64,000 bases of DNA, taken from Lentzea flava (lineage in GTDB: Bacteria > Actinomycetota > Actinomycetes > Mycobacteriales > Pseudonocardiaceae). The translations under genes and the position numbers were made by a program. Below the pieces are notes generated by a model. It saw only the letters and a list, made by a program, of their open reading frames with translations, did no database searches and was not told the origin of the DNA. Within the stretch, counting starts at the first letter, position 1. Each line of letters begins with the position of its first letter. This document shows positions 19,127 to 27,274 of the stretch, one piece after another. Location of the stretch: NCBI RefSeq assembly GCF_014648475.1, contig NZ_BMRE01000007.1, positions 1-64,000 on the forward strand, in the 5' to 3' direction.

Positions 19127-19766
19127 CGCGGATCACCACCAGTTCCTCGTGTCGCTGACCGGGTTCGATCAGGCCGTGCCGTTCCAGGAAACCGATCCTG
19201 CCGTTCATGACGGGCCCGAAGGGCACATTGCGGCGTTGCACGATGGAGGCCTTCAGGCCGTTGTCCCGCAGCTGCCGCAACGTCGTGTCCACTCCGCACA
19301 GTGCTGAATGGACCATCAGCAGGACGCCACCCGGCACCAGGAGGTCGGACATCCTGGCGCACAGCGGGTCCAGCAGCTGCCGTCCGTCCAGTCCCGCGTC
19401 CCACGCCCGTGCGGACCCTCGCGCCGCGCACGGGCTGGCGGCCGGCACGTACGGCGGATTCGCGAGCACGAGGTCGAAACGCTCGTCCGCCACGACCTCC
19501 AGCGCGTTGCCCAGCCGCACGCGCAACGGCAACCGTTGCAGTGCCGCGTTGACCCGCGCGGTCCACACGGCGCGCCGCGACACGTCCACGCCGGTCACCT
19601 CGGCGGCTCCGGCGCGGATCGCCGCGATGGCCAGCGCTCCCGTGCCGGTGCCGATGTCCAGCACGCGCGCACCGGCCGGAATCGCCGCCGCGTGCATCGC
19701 CTCGACGAGAAGCGCGGTGTCGTCCTGGGGCGCGTACACGCCCGGAGCTCGAAGCAGCCTCACCAC
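19068..19766 (-). CDS. HemK2/Mtq2-like class I methyltransferase
   Basis: About 232 residues. The open frame extends much further upstream, but the true start is one of two GTGs at 19766/19763, preceded by GGGGGA; the following RLLRAPGVYAPQDDTALL is the conserved N-terminus of this family. SAM-binding motif VLDIGTGTGALAIAAI and the catalytic LANPPYVPA are intact. NPPY methyltransferases modify amide nitrogens, classically glutamine of release factors; a protein or small-molecule substrate is possible here. First gene of an operon with the CDGSH gene. Confidence 0.85.
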   Translation of the reverse strand: MVRLLRAPGVYAPQDDTALLVEAMHAAAIPAGARVLDIGTGTGALAIAAIRAGAAEVTGVDVSRRAVWTARVNAALQRLPLRVRLGNALEVVADERFDLVLANPPYVPAASPCAARGSARAWDAGLDGRQLLDPLCARMSDLLVPGGVLLMVHSALCGVDTTLRQLRDNGLKASIVQRRNVPFGPVMNGRIGFLERHGLIEPGQRHEELVVIRGDRPEPAQGDGGAERAGAR

Positions 19767-19835
19767 CGCAGAATCCCCCGCCGCAAGACCTTGAAACACG
19801 GCGTTTTCCCGCGGTTGCGGCGGGTACACCGGGAT

Positions 19836-20420
19836 GTGCTGTCCACTGTCTTCCGCCTGCTCGCGAGGGCACGCCACGACCGCGCGCTGCATCCGCGCGG
19901 CGTCCAGATGACCGGTGAGCTGACCGGTTCCCCGCCGTTCCCCGCCCACGCCGGCGTGACCGTGCGCCTGTCCAAGGGCGCGGGCACCGGACCGGGAAAG
20001 CCCGACGTGCTCGGCATCGCGCTGCGCGTGCCCACCGAGCGGGGCGACTGGGACCTGCTGCTGTCGAGCACGGGCACGGGCGAGCACACGCGGTTGCTGC
20101 CGAAGTTCGTGCGGCACTGGCGGGACGCCCGGCTCGGCACCCTGGCGCCGTACCGGTACCGGGGCGAGCTGGTGTGGTTCATGGCCGTTCCGGACGACGG
20201 CGAGCTGCCCAGCCGCTTCACCATCCACCTGTCGGGCAAGGACGCCGACTGGCGTGAGGTGGCGGAGGTGACGCTGCACCCGCAGGAGCGCACGGCGACG
20301 CCCGTGGCGTTCGACCCGGTGCTCAACCGGCCGCCGGAGATGGAGCCGGCGCCGCGCTGGCTCGCCGCGCTGCGGGAGCAGGCCTACGAGGGGAGCAGGC
20401 GCGGCCGCCAGGAGTCATGA
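19836..20420 (+). CDS. Catalase-barrel-like hypothetical protein
   Basis: About 194 residues from GTG 19836 (alternative ATG 19908). Recognisable parts are GVTVRLSKGAG, PDVLGIALRVP and DWDLLLSSTG, which recall the beta-barrel strands of haem catalases and small catalase-related proteins of actinobacteria. The catalase distal His/Asn motifs are not evident, so enzyme activity is uncertain. It is divergent from the methyltransferase gene, 69 bp apart, and overlaps the convergent DUF1360 gene by 6 bp. Confidence 0.7.
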   Translation: MLSTVFRLLARARHDRALHPRGVQMTGELTGSPPFPAHAGVTVRLSKGAGTGPGKPDVLGIALRVPTERGDWDLLLSSTGTGEHTRLLPKFVRHWRDARLGTLAPYRYRGELVWFMAVPDDGELPSRFTIHLSGKDADWREVAEVTLHPQERTATPVAFDPVLNRPPEMEPAPRWLAALREQAYEGSRRGRQES

Positions 20421-20891
20421 CTTCAGCTTGTCGTACACCAGGTTCAGGGCATCCGACGCCGCCACGGCGGTGAGCGCGGTCGACACCAGCCGGGTGAGCC
20501 GCGGCGCGAACACGAGTCCGGCGGTCAGCCCGCTCGCGATCCACACCCCCGCGCAGAACGGGCACGTGACCAGCTCCCCGACCGCGTGCCGTGCCGCGCT
20601 GTCCGACCGGGGGCGCTCCTTGAGCTCCGCGTGCCCCGCCGGTTCCTCGTAGCGGGTGAACGGTGCCCTGAGCGGGCTCGTCACCGCCTCCTTGGTGAGC
20701 AACCGGCTCGCCTTGTGCGTCGCGACACCGACGAGTGCGGTGTCGCGCAGCGAGAACCGCTCCGGCAGCCGGACGCCGGTGAGGCGCCCGGCCACCGAGA
20801 CGGCGCCGGCGAGAGCGGCGTAGGTGCCGATGGCCAGGAGGTATCCGGGCAGCGGCCTGCCCTCGCCGTACGACTGCCAGATCCGCCTCAC
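20415..20891 (-). CDS. DUF1360 membrane protein
   Basis: 158 residues from GTG 20891, overlapping the upstream DUF2795 stop (GTGA). DUF1360 marks: LRDTALVGVATHKASRLL, the TSPLRAPFTRYEE block and TCPFCAGVWIASG. Two or three membrane segments (LLAIGTYAALAGAVSVAG, GVWIASGLTAGLVFA). Function unknown; often beside stress or spore-coat genes in other bacteria. Confidence 0.9.
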   Translation of the reverse strand: MRRIWQSYGEGRPLPGYLLAIGTYAALAGAVSVAGRLTGVRLPERFSLRDTALVGVATHKASRLLTKEAVTSPLRAPFTRYEEPAGHAELKERPRSDSAARHAVGELVTCPFCAGVWIASGLTAGLVFAPRLTRLVSTALTAVAASDALNLVYDKLKS

Positions 20892-21079
20892 GCCTTCGAA
20901 ACCTCCGCGCTCACGGCGTTCGGCCCGTCGTACTGCCGGTCGGGAAGCTTTTCGAGCAGTTCCAGCACGTCGTCTCCCGCACCGTTGTCACGGGCCTTGT
21001 CGATCAGCTGCTGTTTGCTCACCGGGTAGTCCACGCCGGCGAGATTCTTCTGGATCTCAATGGGATTCGATTGGCTCAT
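20888..21079 (-). CDS. DUF2795 small protein
   Basis: 63 residues, ATG 21079. Matches the DUF2795 pattern: NLAGVDYPVSKQQLIDKA followed by an acidic turn and VLELLEKLPDRQYDGP. A small helical cytoplasmic protein of unknown role, coupled by a 4-bp overlap to the DUF1360 gene. Confidence 0.88.
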   Translation of the reverse strand: MSQSNPIEIQKNLAGVDYPVSKQQLIDKARDNGAGDDVLELLEKLPDRQYDGPNAVSAEVSKA

Positions 21080-21095
21080 GGCGCGCGGTTACCCG

Positions 21096-21890
21096 TCACG
21101 ACTCGGCTGAACCGGGTTCGGTCATCGTCCGCATCATCTTCGCCTTCACCGGATCCGGCGCCACCTTCCCGGCGATCGCCTGGACCTTGTTGCGCAGCGA
21201 GCCCGCGACCACGTGGTCGTCGCCCTTCATCAACGCCTCGAAGCCCTGCTGGGCGACCTGTGCGGGATCGTCCTTGTCACCCGTGGCGACCTTGGTGTCC
21301 TGCATGCCCGCGCGCTCGAAGAACTCGGTGTCGGTCGGTCCCGGCATCAGCGTCGTGACGCTGACGCCGGTGTCGCGCAGCTCCTCCCGCAGGCCCTGGC
21401 CGAACGACGCGAGGAACGCCTTCGACGCCGCGTAGACGGAGTGGAACGGGCCCGGTGCGGTCGCGGCGATCGAGGACGTGAAGAGCACCTTGCCCTCCTT
21501 GCGGTCCACCATGTCGCCGATCAGCCGGTGCGCGAGGTGCACCGACGAGCGGACGTTCAGGTCGACGATCTCCAGGTTGTCGGCGAGCGACGTGTCGCGC
21601 ACGAAGTCACCGCCCACGCCGACACCCGCGTTCACCGCGAGCACGTCCACCGGACGGCCCAACGCGCGCACCCGCGCGACGAGGGATTCCACGCCGTCGT
21701 AGGTCCTCAGGTCGGTGCGCACCGGTTCGACGTGCACACCACCGCTGCGCAGCCGCAGTTGCGCGGCCGTGTCGTCGATCCTCTCGTCCTCGGCCGCGAC
21801 GACGACGTCGAAGCCGTTGTCCGCGAGCACTTTCGCGAGTTCGTAACCTATTCCGCTGGAAGCGCCGGTTACCACGGCAAGCGCATTCAC
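21096..21890 (-). CDS. Short-chain dehydrogenase/reductase
   Basis: 264 residues. GTG 21890 with GGAGAAG directly upstream is chosen over a long unrelated extension. Rossmann nucleotide motif TGASSGIG, NAG-type AVNAGVGVGG, catalytic Ser in FTSSIAAT and the YAASK pair are all present, so a classical active SDR. NADP(H) is likely but not fixed by sequence. The C-terminal tail (KMMRTMTEPG) is longer than minimal SDRs. Substrate unknown. Confidence 0.9.
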   Translation of the reverse strand: MNALAVVTGASSGIGYELAKVLADNGFDVVVAAEDERIDDTAAQLRLRSGGVHVEPVRTDLRTYDGVESLVARVRALGRPVDVLAVNAGVGVGGDFVRDTSLADNLEIVDLNVRSSVHLAHRLIGDMVDRKEGKVLFTSSIAATAPGPFHSVYAASKAFLASFGQGLREELRDTGVSVTTLMPGPTDTEFFERAGMQDTKVATGDKDDPAQVAQQGFEALMKGDDHVVAGSLRNKVQAIAGKVAPDPVKAKMMRTMTEPGSAES

Positions 21891-22029
21891 AGGTCTTCTC
21901 CTTCCGGTCAACACCCGGATACCCGTGGCCACCAGGTCGATGCGACATCGGCCGAAAGTCCGATGCAACCTCCCCGTCCCGTCCGGTGTCCTTATCGGTA
22001 GGTTGGTCGAAACGACATGGGGGACATTC

Positions 22030-23028
22030 GTGCGCAAAATTGTTCTCGCGCCGCTGTGCGCGCTGGTCACGGTCGCCGTGGCGGCGTGCAGTCCGTCAGG
22101 TCCGGAGAAGACCAACCCGGAGCTGGCCCCGCGCGGCACGACGATGACCAAGGTCAAGCCGACCAAGCAGGACCTCATCACGAAGCTCAGCATCTCGGGC
22201 AAGGTCGAGATGAACCCGACGTTCGGCCTCGTCGCGCCGGTCGCGGGTCAGGTGCGGTACTTCGACCTGCAGGCACCCAACGGCACGCCGACCAAGCCCA
22301 CCAGGGTCGCGACGGTGTGGAAGGACGGGGCGCCGAACTACGTCGAGATCCCGGCCGGTGCGACGTTCGGCGGCAGGCTCGTCGACGACAAGGCGACCGT
22401 GACGGCGGGCATGCCGATCGCGTCGGCCAAGCACGTCGGCTACGCGATCGTCGGCGACATCGACGGCGCGCAGGCGTACAAGATCAGCGGCGCGCTCACG
22501 GACGTGACGGCGCAGATCAAGAACGGTCCCGGCCCGTTCCCGTGCACGGTGCTCGGCACCATCGCCGCGCTGCCGCAGGGCACGATCCCGGAGCGGCCCA
22601 CGCAGACGCCGGACACCAAGACCCCGCCGGCGGGCCAGACGCAGCAACCGCAGCAGCCCAAGCAGCCCGACCAGCCGCAGCAGCCGAGCTCCTCGACGGG
22701 CCTGCGCATCGTGTGCACCGCGCCCGCGGACGTGCAGATGATCAACGGCGCCACCGCGTCGATCGAGGTCACCACCGGCAAGGCCACGCAGGCGCTGGTC
22801 GTTCCGGTCGAGGCGGTCGCCGGTCAGCAGGGCAAGGGCAAGGTCGACGTGCTCGGACCCGACGGCTCGCGCCGCACCACCGACGTGACGCTGGGTCTCA
22901 CCGACGGCAAGGTCATCGAGGTCAAGTCGGGCCTCACCGGTGACGAGGAGCTCGCCGTGCCCGGCCCGAACCTGCCGGAGGGCCAGCAGCAGGGCGGCGA
23001 CCAGCAGCAGAAGCCGACGGGACCGTGA
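22030..23028 (+). CDS. MacA/HlyD-like lipoprotein adaptor of an ABC exporter
   Basis: 332 residues from GTG 22030 (GGGGGA 5 nt upstream). Signal peptide with lipobox VAVAAC places it on the outer face of the membrane. The fold suggests a membrane-fusion/adaptor protein: KLSISGKVEMNPTFGLVAPV near the start and ALVVPVEAVAGQQGKGKV to the end, like the beta-barrel and proximal domains. A Gln/Pro-rich insert (about 195-225) replaces the long coiled coil. It overlaps the ATPase gene by 1 bp (TGATG), giving a three-gene exporter operon. Confidence 0.85.
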   Translation: MRKIVLAPLCALVTVAVAACSPSGPEKTNPELAPRGTTMTKVKPTKQDLITKLSISGKVEMNPTFGLVAPVAGQVRYFDLQAPNGTPTKPTRVATVWKDGAPNYVEIPAGATFGGRLVDDKATVTAGMPIASAKHVGYAIVGDIDGAQAYKISGALTDVTAQIKNGPGPFPCTVLGTIAALPQGTIPERPTQTPDTKTPPAGQTQQPQQPKQPDQPQQPSSSTGLRIVCTAPADVQMINGATASIEVTTGKATQALVVPVEAVAGQQGKGKVDVLGPDGSRRTTDVTLGLTDGKVIEVKSGLTGDEELAVPGPNLPEGQQQGGDQQQKPTGP

Positions 23029-23726
23029 TGACGGCACCGGCGATTCAGGTTCAGGCACCGCTGATCCAGCTCAACGGCATCACGAAAGTCCTGAAGGGAC
23101 AGGAGGAACCGCGCACGATCCTGTCCGGCGTGGACCTCACCGTCCACCCCGGACAGAGCGTCGCGATCCTCGGCCGGTCCGGCTCCGGCAAGTCGACGCT
23201 GCTGTCGCTGATCGGGCTGTTCGACCGTGCCGACGAAGGCCAGTACTTCCTGCACGGCAACGACATCACGAAGCTGCCCGAGCGCAAGGCCGCGGCGTTG
23301 CGCAGCGCGGAGTTCGGGTTCGTGTTCCAGCGCTTCTTCCTGCTCAAGCACCTCACCGCGGCGCAGAACGTGGCGATGGCGCTGGTGAACGGCCAGGGCT
23401 GGTCGTCGCGGCGCAAGCGCAAGCAGCAGGTGATGGAGGCGCTCGAGCAGGTCGGCATCGCGCACCTCGCGAAGTCCAAGCCCGCCAGGCTCTCCGGTGG
23501 CGAGCAGCAGCGCGTGGCGATCGCCCGCGCCCTCGTGCGGCAGCCGCGCGTGATCCTCGCCGACGAGCCGACGGGCGCGCTCGACACCGAGACCGGCAAC
23601 CTCGTCGTCGAGGTGCTGCTCAACACGACCAGGCAGGGCTGCGGCCTCGTGCTGGTCACGCACGACCACGACCACGCGCGCAAGATGGGCCGCGTGCTGG
23701 AGCTGCGCGACGGGCGGTTCAACTGA
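23028..23726 (+). CDS. ABC transporter ATP-binding protein, MacB/LolD type
   Basis: 232 residues; starts at ATG 23028 within TGATG (GTG 23025 also possible). All ABC motifs are intact: Walker A LGRSGSGKSTLL, Q-loop FVFQRFFLLKHLT, signature LSGGEQQRVAIARAL, Walker B VILADEPTGALD and a switch His in VTHDHDH. The FFLLKHLTAAQNV region matches the MacB/LolD subfamily, which powers export of lipoproteins, peptides or antibiotics. Works with the adaptor and permease on either side. Confidence 0.95.
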   Translation: MTAPAIQVQAPLIQLNGITKVLKGQEEPRTILSGVDLTVHPGQSVAILGRSGSGKSTLLSLIGLFDRADEGQYFLHGNDITKLPERKAAALRSAEFGFVFQRFFLLKHLTAAQNVAMALVNGQGWSSRRKRKQQVMEALEQVGIAHLAKSKPARLSGGEQQRVAIARALVRQPRVILADEPTGALDTETGNLVVEVLLNTTRQGCGLVLVTHDHDHARKMGRVLELRDGRFN

Positions 23727-25054
23727 TGTTCTCCGGCAAGCTGCGGTCCGCCCTGGTGATCGGCGGACAGGGCATCCGCGCCCGCAAGCTGCGCACGTTC
23801 CTGTCGATGGTGTCGCTGTTCCTGGGCGTGCTCGCGGTCGTGACCGTGCAGGCGGGTGCCGAGATCGCCGAACGCGCGATGCTCACCGACGTCGAGCTCC
23901 AGGCCGGCAAGGACGGCACGGTGACGGGCTACATCCCCGGCGAGAAGGGCGCGCCGGGGATCGTCGAGGCCACGCTGAAGGGCCGTGCCGACGCGGTCGC
24001 GATGATCAGCTCGAAGGCGATCATCGGCGAGCCCGGCCTGCGGCCGATCAACGAGGGCGGCATGCCGTTCGAGTACGCCAACCGCGGCGGCGACTACCAG
24101 GGCCCGATGGTGTACTGCGACGCCGGCGGTGTCTGCCAGGAGCAGAAGCCGCAGGAGAAGAAGCCGGACGGCCAGGCGATCGAGGTCAGCATGGTCGCGC
24201 TGACCGGCGACATCCGCCCGTTCAAGCCGTTCCGCCCGGTGTCCGGCACCTGGCTCGACTTCGCCTCGGCCCCGTCGCTCGCCCCGCGGATCGTGCTGAA
24301 CGAGGAGGCCGCGAAGGGCCTGCGGCAGTACCGCGTCCCCGGCGAGATGATGATCGACGGCGCCACCCACCACGTCACGCCGCAGATCGTCGGTGTCGTG
24401 GAGGACGGTTACCCGCAGCCGCGCGTCTACCTGCGCCTCGACGAGCTGCGCACGTGGATGCCCGCCGCGGCGGCCTCCAGCGAGCTCGACCGGTTCCGCG
24501 GCGGCGGCACCGGCCTCGAGGTGTACCTGCAGCCCGGTTCGCACGACCTGCAGCAGCTGCTCAAGGCCAAGCTCATCGGCGCGGGCGTCGACCAGAAACA
24601 GGTGGAGTTCCGGGTCGTGAACTCCAAGGAGCGCATGGAGTCCGAGCTCAAGATCATGCGGTTGATCTTCCTCGGCATGGCGTTCCTGGTGCTGCTGATC
24701 GGTGTCGCGGGCATCCTCAACGTCGGCCTCGCCACGGTCGGCGAACGCGTGGAGGAGTTCGCGCTGCGCCGCGCGGTGGGCATGTCCCGCATGCTGCTCG
24801 CGGGCATCGTGCTCGCCGAGACGTTGCTGACCGGCTTGCTGACCGCGGCGCTGGCGATCGGCGCGGGCGCGGCGGGGCTGCAGATCGCGCTCACGTTGTT
24901 CGGCCACCGCTTCCCGTCGTTGCAGGGCACCACCTTCCCGTGGGAGGCGGGCGTCGCCGGGGTGATCGCGGGTCTCGTCGCCGGTGTGCTCGGCGGTCTG
25001 ATCCCGGCGATCAGGGCGGCGCGGATCCCGATCGCCACAGTCATGCGGGCCTAG
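23726..25054 (+). CDS. MacB-like ABC transporter permease (FtsX family)
   Basis: 442 residues, ATG 23726 overlapping the ATPase stop by 1 bp. One N-terminal membrane helix (LRTFLSMVSLFLGVLAVVTV), a large extracytoplasmic domain (about 45-300) with two cysteines in YCDAGGVCQ, and three C-terminal helices carrying the FtsX signature (GVAGILNVGLATVGERVEEF, then ALRRAVGMSR). Topology fits MacB, where mechanical motion drives substrate export through the adaptor. Followed by a terminator. Confidence 0.93.
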   Translation: MFSGKLRSALVIGGQGIRARKLRTFLSMVSLFLGVLAVVTVQAGAEIAERAMLTDVELQAGKDGTVTGYIPGEKGAPGIVEATLKGRADAVAMISSKAIIGEPGLRPINEGGMPFEYANRGGDYQGPMVYCDAGGVCQEQKPQEKKPDGQAIEVSMVALTGDIRPFKPFRPVSGTWLDFASAPSLAPRIVLNEEAAKGLRQYRVPGEMMIDGATHHVTPQIVGVVEDGYPQPRVYLRLDELRTWMPAAAASSELDRFRGGGTGLEVYLQPGSHDLQQLLKAKLIGAGVDQKQVEFRVVNSKERMESELKIMRLIFLGMAFLVLLIGVAGILNVGLATVGERVEEFALRRAVGMSRMLLAGIVLAETLLTGLLTAALAIGAGAAGLQIALTLFGHRFPSLQGTTFPWEAGVAGVIAGLVAGVLGGLIPAIRAARIPIATVMRA

Positions 25055-25079
25055 GAGCAGGAGGCAGGTCCGTCGCCGG

Positions 25080-25117
25080 CGAAGCCCCGGTCCGCGAGAA
25101 GGCGGGCCGGGGCTTCG
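25080..25117 (+). terminator. Terminator after the exporter operon
   Basis: CGAAGCCCCGG (25080-25090) pairs with CCGGGGCTTCG (25107-25117), with an inner CCGC/GCGG extension, 26 bp past the permease stop and just before the convergent reductase stop. Confidence 0.9.
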
Positions 25118-25126
25118 TATTTGCCG

Positions 25127-25951
25127 TCAGGCCTGGTTGAACTCGTCGGGGTTCGGGCCGATGCGGCCACCGCGGTCCAGAGTGGACAGAGCGGCCATCT
25201 CCTCCTCGGCCAGCTCGAAGTCGAACACCGCGATGTTCTCCCGGATGCGCGACGGCGTCACGGACTTCGGGATCACGATGTTGCCGAGCTGCAGGTGCCA
25301 CCGCAGCACGACCTGGGCCGCGGACCGCTGGTGGCGCGCGGCGATCTCGGTGACGACCGGGTCGCCGAGCAGCTCGCCGCCCTGGCCGAGCGGCGACCAG
25401 GCCTCGGTCTGGATGCCGTGCTCGGCGTGGAACGCGCGCAGGTCGGCCTGCTGCAGGTACGGGTGCAGCTCGATCTGGTTGACCGCGGGCACGACACCGG
25501 TCTCGTCGATCAGCCGGCGCAGGTGCGCGGGCTGGAAGTTGGAGACGCCGATCGCGCGGACGCGGCCCTCCTTCTGCAGCTCCACGAACGCCTTCCACGT
25601 GTCCACGTAGAGGTCGCGGGCCGGCGTCGGCCAGTGGATCAGGTAGAGGTCGAGCACGTCGAGCCCGAGCTTGCGCAGCGACTCGTCGAACGCGCGCAGC
25701 GTCGCGTCGTACCCCTGCTCGGAGTTCCACAGCTTCGTCGTGACGAACAGCTCCTCGCGCGCCACGCCGGACTGGGCGACGGCCGCGCCGGTGCCCGCCT
25801 CGTTGCCGTAGATCGCGGCGGTGTCGATGCTGCGGTAGCCCGCCCTGATCGCCTCGCTGACCGCGGGCGTGGCCTCGGCGTCGGGCACCTGCCAGACACC
25901 GAAACCGAGCTGGGGCATCTCGACGCCGTTGTTGAGCTTCACGATGTTCAC
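25127..25951 (-). CDS. Aldo/keto reductase (2,5-diketogluconate reductase-like)
   Basis: 274 residues, GTG start 25951. AKR catalytic tetrad is visible: Asp in SIDTAAIYGNE, Tyr of the same motif, Lys in FVTTKLWN, His in YLIHWP. Cofactor-binding IPKSVTPSRIRENI indicates NADPH. The start LNNGVEMPQLGFGVWQV is typical of the AKR5 group. Follows the SDR gene on the same strand 21 bp apart; both may belong to the regulon of the MarR protein. Confidence 0.93.
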   Translation of the reverse strand: MNIVKLNNGVEMPQLGFGVWQVPDAEATPAVSEAIRAGYRSIDTAAIYGNEAGTGAAVAQSGVAREELFVTTKLWNSEQGYDATLRAFDESLRKLGLDVLDLYLIHWPTPARDLYVDTWKAFVELQKEGRVRAIGVSNFQPAHLRRLIDETGVVPAVNQIELHPYLQQADLRAFHAEHGIQTEAWSPLGQGGELLGDPVVTEIAARHQRSAAQVVLRWHLQLGNIVIPKSVTPSRIRENIAVFDFELAEEEMAALSTLDRGGRIGPNPDEFNQA

Positions 25952-25972
25952 AAGCGATCTTCCTTTTCTGAC

Positions 25973-26731
25973 TTACGGGATCAGCGTCGGCGCGGTGCCG
26001 CCGTCGACGCGCAACGCGGCTCCGGTCGTCGCGGACGACAGGTCCGACGCGACGTAGGTGATGAGGTTCGCGACCTCGTGCGGGCGGATCAGGCGGCCCA
26101 GCAACAGGGTCGGGCGCTCGGTGCGGACGAACTCCGCCTCGCCGCCGTCGCCGACGCGGTCGCGGATGAACTCCTCGACGCCCGGCGTGAGCGTCGGGCC
26201 GGGCAGCACCGAGTTCACCGTGACCCCGGTGCCCTGGACGGCCTGCGCCATGCCGCGCGCGATGGCGAGCTGGGCGGTCTTCGTCATGCCGTAATGGACC
26301 ATCTCGGTGGGGGTGAAGACGGACGACTCGCTGCTCACGAAGATCACCCGGCCCCAGCCGCGCTCGACCATCCGCGGCGTGTAGTGCCGCGAGAGCCGCA
26401 CACCGGACATGACGTTGGTGTCGAAGAACCGCTGCCACTCGGCGTCGTCGATCTCGAACACCGGCTGCGCGCCGTAGATCCCCATGTTGTTGACCAGCAC
26501 GTCCACGTCGGGCACCTGCTCGATCAGCTCGGCCGCACCCTGCGCGGTCGCGAGGTCGGCCGCGATGCCGCGCACGTCTCCGTCCAGCTTCGCCAGGGCC
26601 TCGTCCACCCGCTCCTGGCTGCGGCCGTTGACCACGACCGTCGCGCCCGCCTTGAGCAGCGCTTCCGCCGTCGCGAAGCCGATGCCGGAGGTGGAGCCCG
26701 TCACAAGCGCCGTGCGTCCTGACAGATCCAT
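25973..26731 (-). CDS. SDR family oxidoreductase
   Basis: 252 residues from ATG 26731 with GGGGAG upstream. TGSTSGIG nucleotide motif, LVNNMGIYG, Ser in VSSESSVF and the catalytic HYGMTK pair are intact, and the C-terminus ends with the common GAALRVDGGTAP. It is divergent from a MarR gene, and the shared promoter contains palindromes. A role in detoxification of carbonyl or phenolic compounds together with the aldo/keto reductase is reasonable but unproven. Confidence 0.92.
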   Translation of the reverse strand: MDLSGRTALVTGSTSGIGFATAEALLKAGATVVVNGRSQERVDEALAKLDGDVRGIAADLATAQGAAELIEQVPDVDVLVNNMGIYGAQPVFEIDDAEWQRFFDTNVMSGVRLSRHYTPRMVERGWGRVIFVSSESSVFTPTEMVHYGMTKTAQLAIARGMAQAVQGTGVTVNSVLPGPTLTPGVEEFIRDRVGDGGEAEFVRTERPTLLLGRLIRPHEVANLITYVASDLSSATTGAALRVDGGTAPTLIP

Positions 26732-26747
26732 GTCTCTCCCCGGTAGA

Positions 26748-26784
26748 CTTGTTGAAGACGATAACAAGCGTACGCAATAGTTGC
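26748..26784. promoter_or_regulatory. Likely MarR operator pair
   Basis: Between the SDR and marR genes lie CTTGTT-N9-AACAAG (26748-26753/26763-26768) and GCAA-TAG-TTGC (26774-26784). Such imperfect palindromes in a divergent marR promoter are typical autoregulatory sites. Confidence 0.6.
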
Positions 26785-26814
26785 ACACGCTGTCTATTCG
26801 AGAAGGGTTGACCC

Positions 26815-27252
26815 ATGTCACTGGACGACGACGCCGTCCAGGCGCGCGCTCAGGGCTGGCGCACGCTCGCGGCGTTGCACGCGCGCATCGAGGACCGCCT
26901 CGAGAGAGCCCTGCAGAAGGCACACGAACTCTCCGTCAGCGAGTACACCGTTCTCGACGTCCTCAACCGCCAGGACGGCTTCCACCTGCGGATGAACCAG
27001 CTGTCCAACGCCGTGGTGCTCAGCCAGTCGGCCACCACGCGCCTGGTCACCCGCCTGGAGGACCGCGGCCTGCTCGCCCGCTACCTCTGCCCCACCGACC
27101 GCCGCGGCATCTACACCGAGGTCACCGAGAAGGGCCACGCACTGCTCGCCCTCGCCCGCCCGACCCACGACCAGGCGTTGTCGGAGTCTCTGGCGGAAGC
27201 CGAGGGCATCCCGGAGCTCAAGCCACTCGTTGAGGCGCTCGCCAAGCTGTAG
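26815..27252 (+). CDS. MarR family transcriptional regulator
   Basis: 145 residues, ATG 26815 with AGAAGGG upstream. The winged helix-turn-helix is clear: QLSNAVVLSQSATTRLVTRL followed by wing EDRGLL-DRRGIYTEVTEKG. Divergent to an SDR and followed 22 bp later by a flavin-dependent dehydrogenase-like gene, the common layout of a ligand-responsive repressor and its enzymes. Confidence 0.92.
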   Translation: MSLDDDAVQARAQGWRTLAALHARIEDRLERALQKAHELSVSEYTVLDVLNRQDGFHLRMNQLSNAVVLSQSATTRLVTRLEDRGLLARYLCPTDRRGIYTEVTEKGHALLALARPTHDQALSESLAEAEGIPELKPLVEALAKL

Positions 27253-27274
27253 CCGGCTCGGAAAGATCGCGCGC

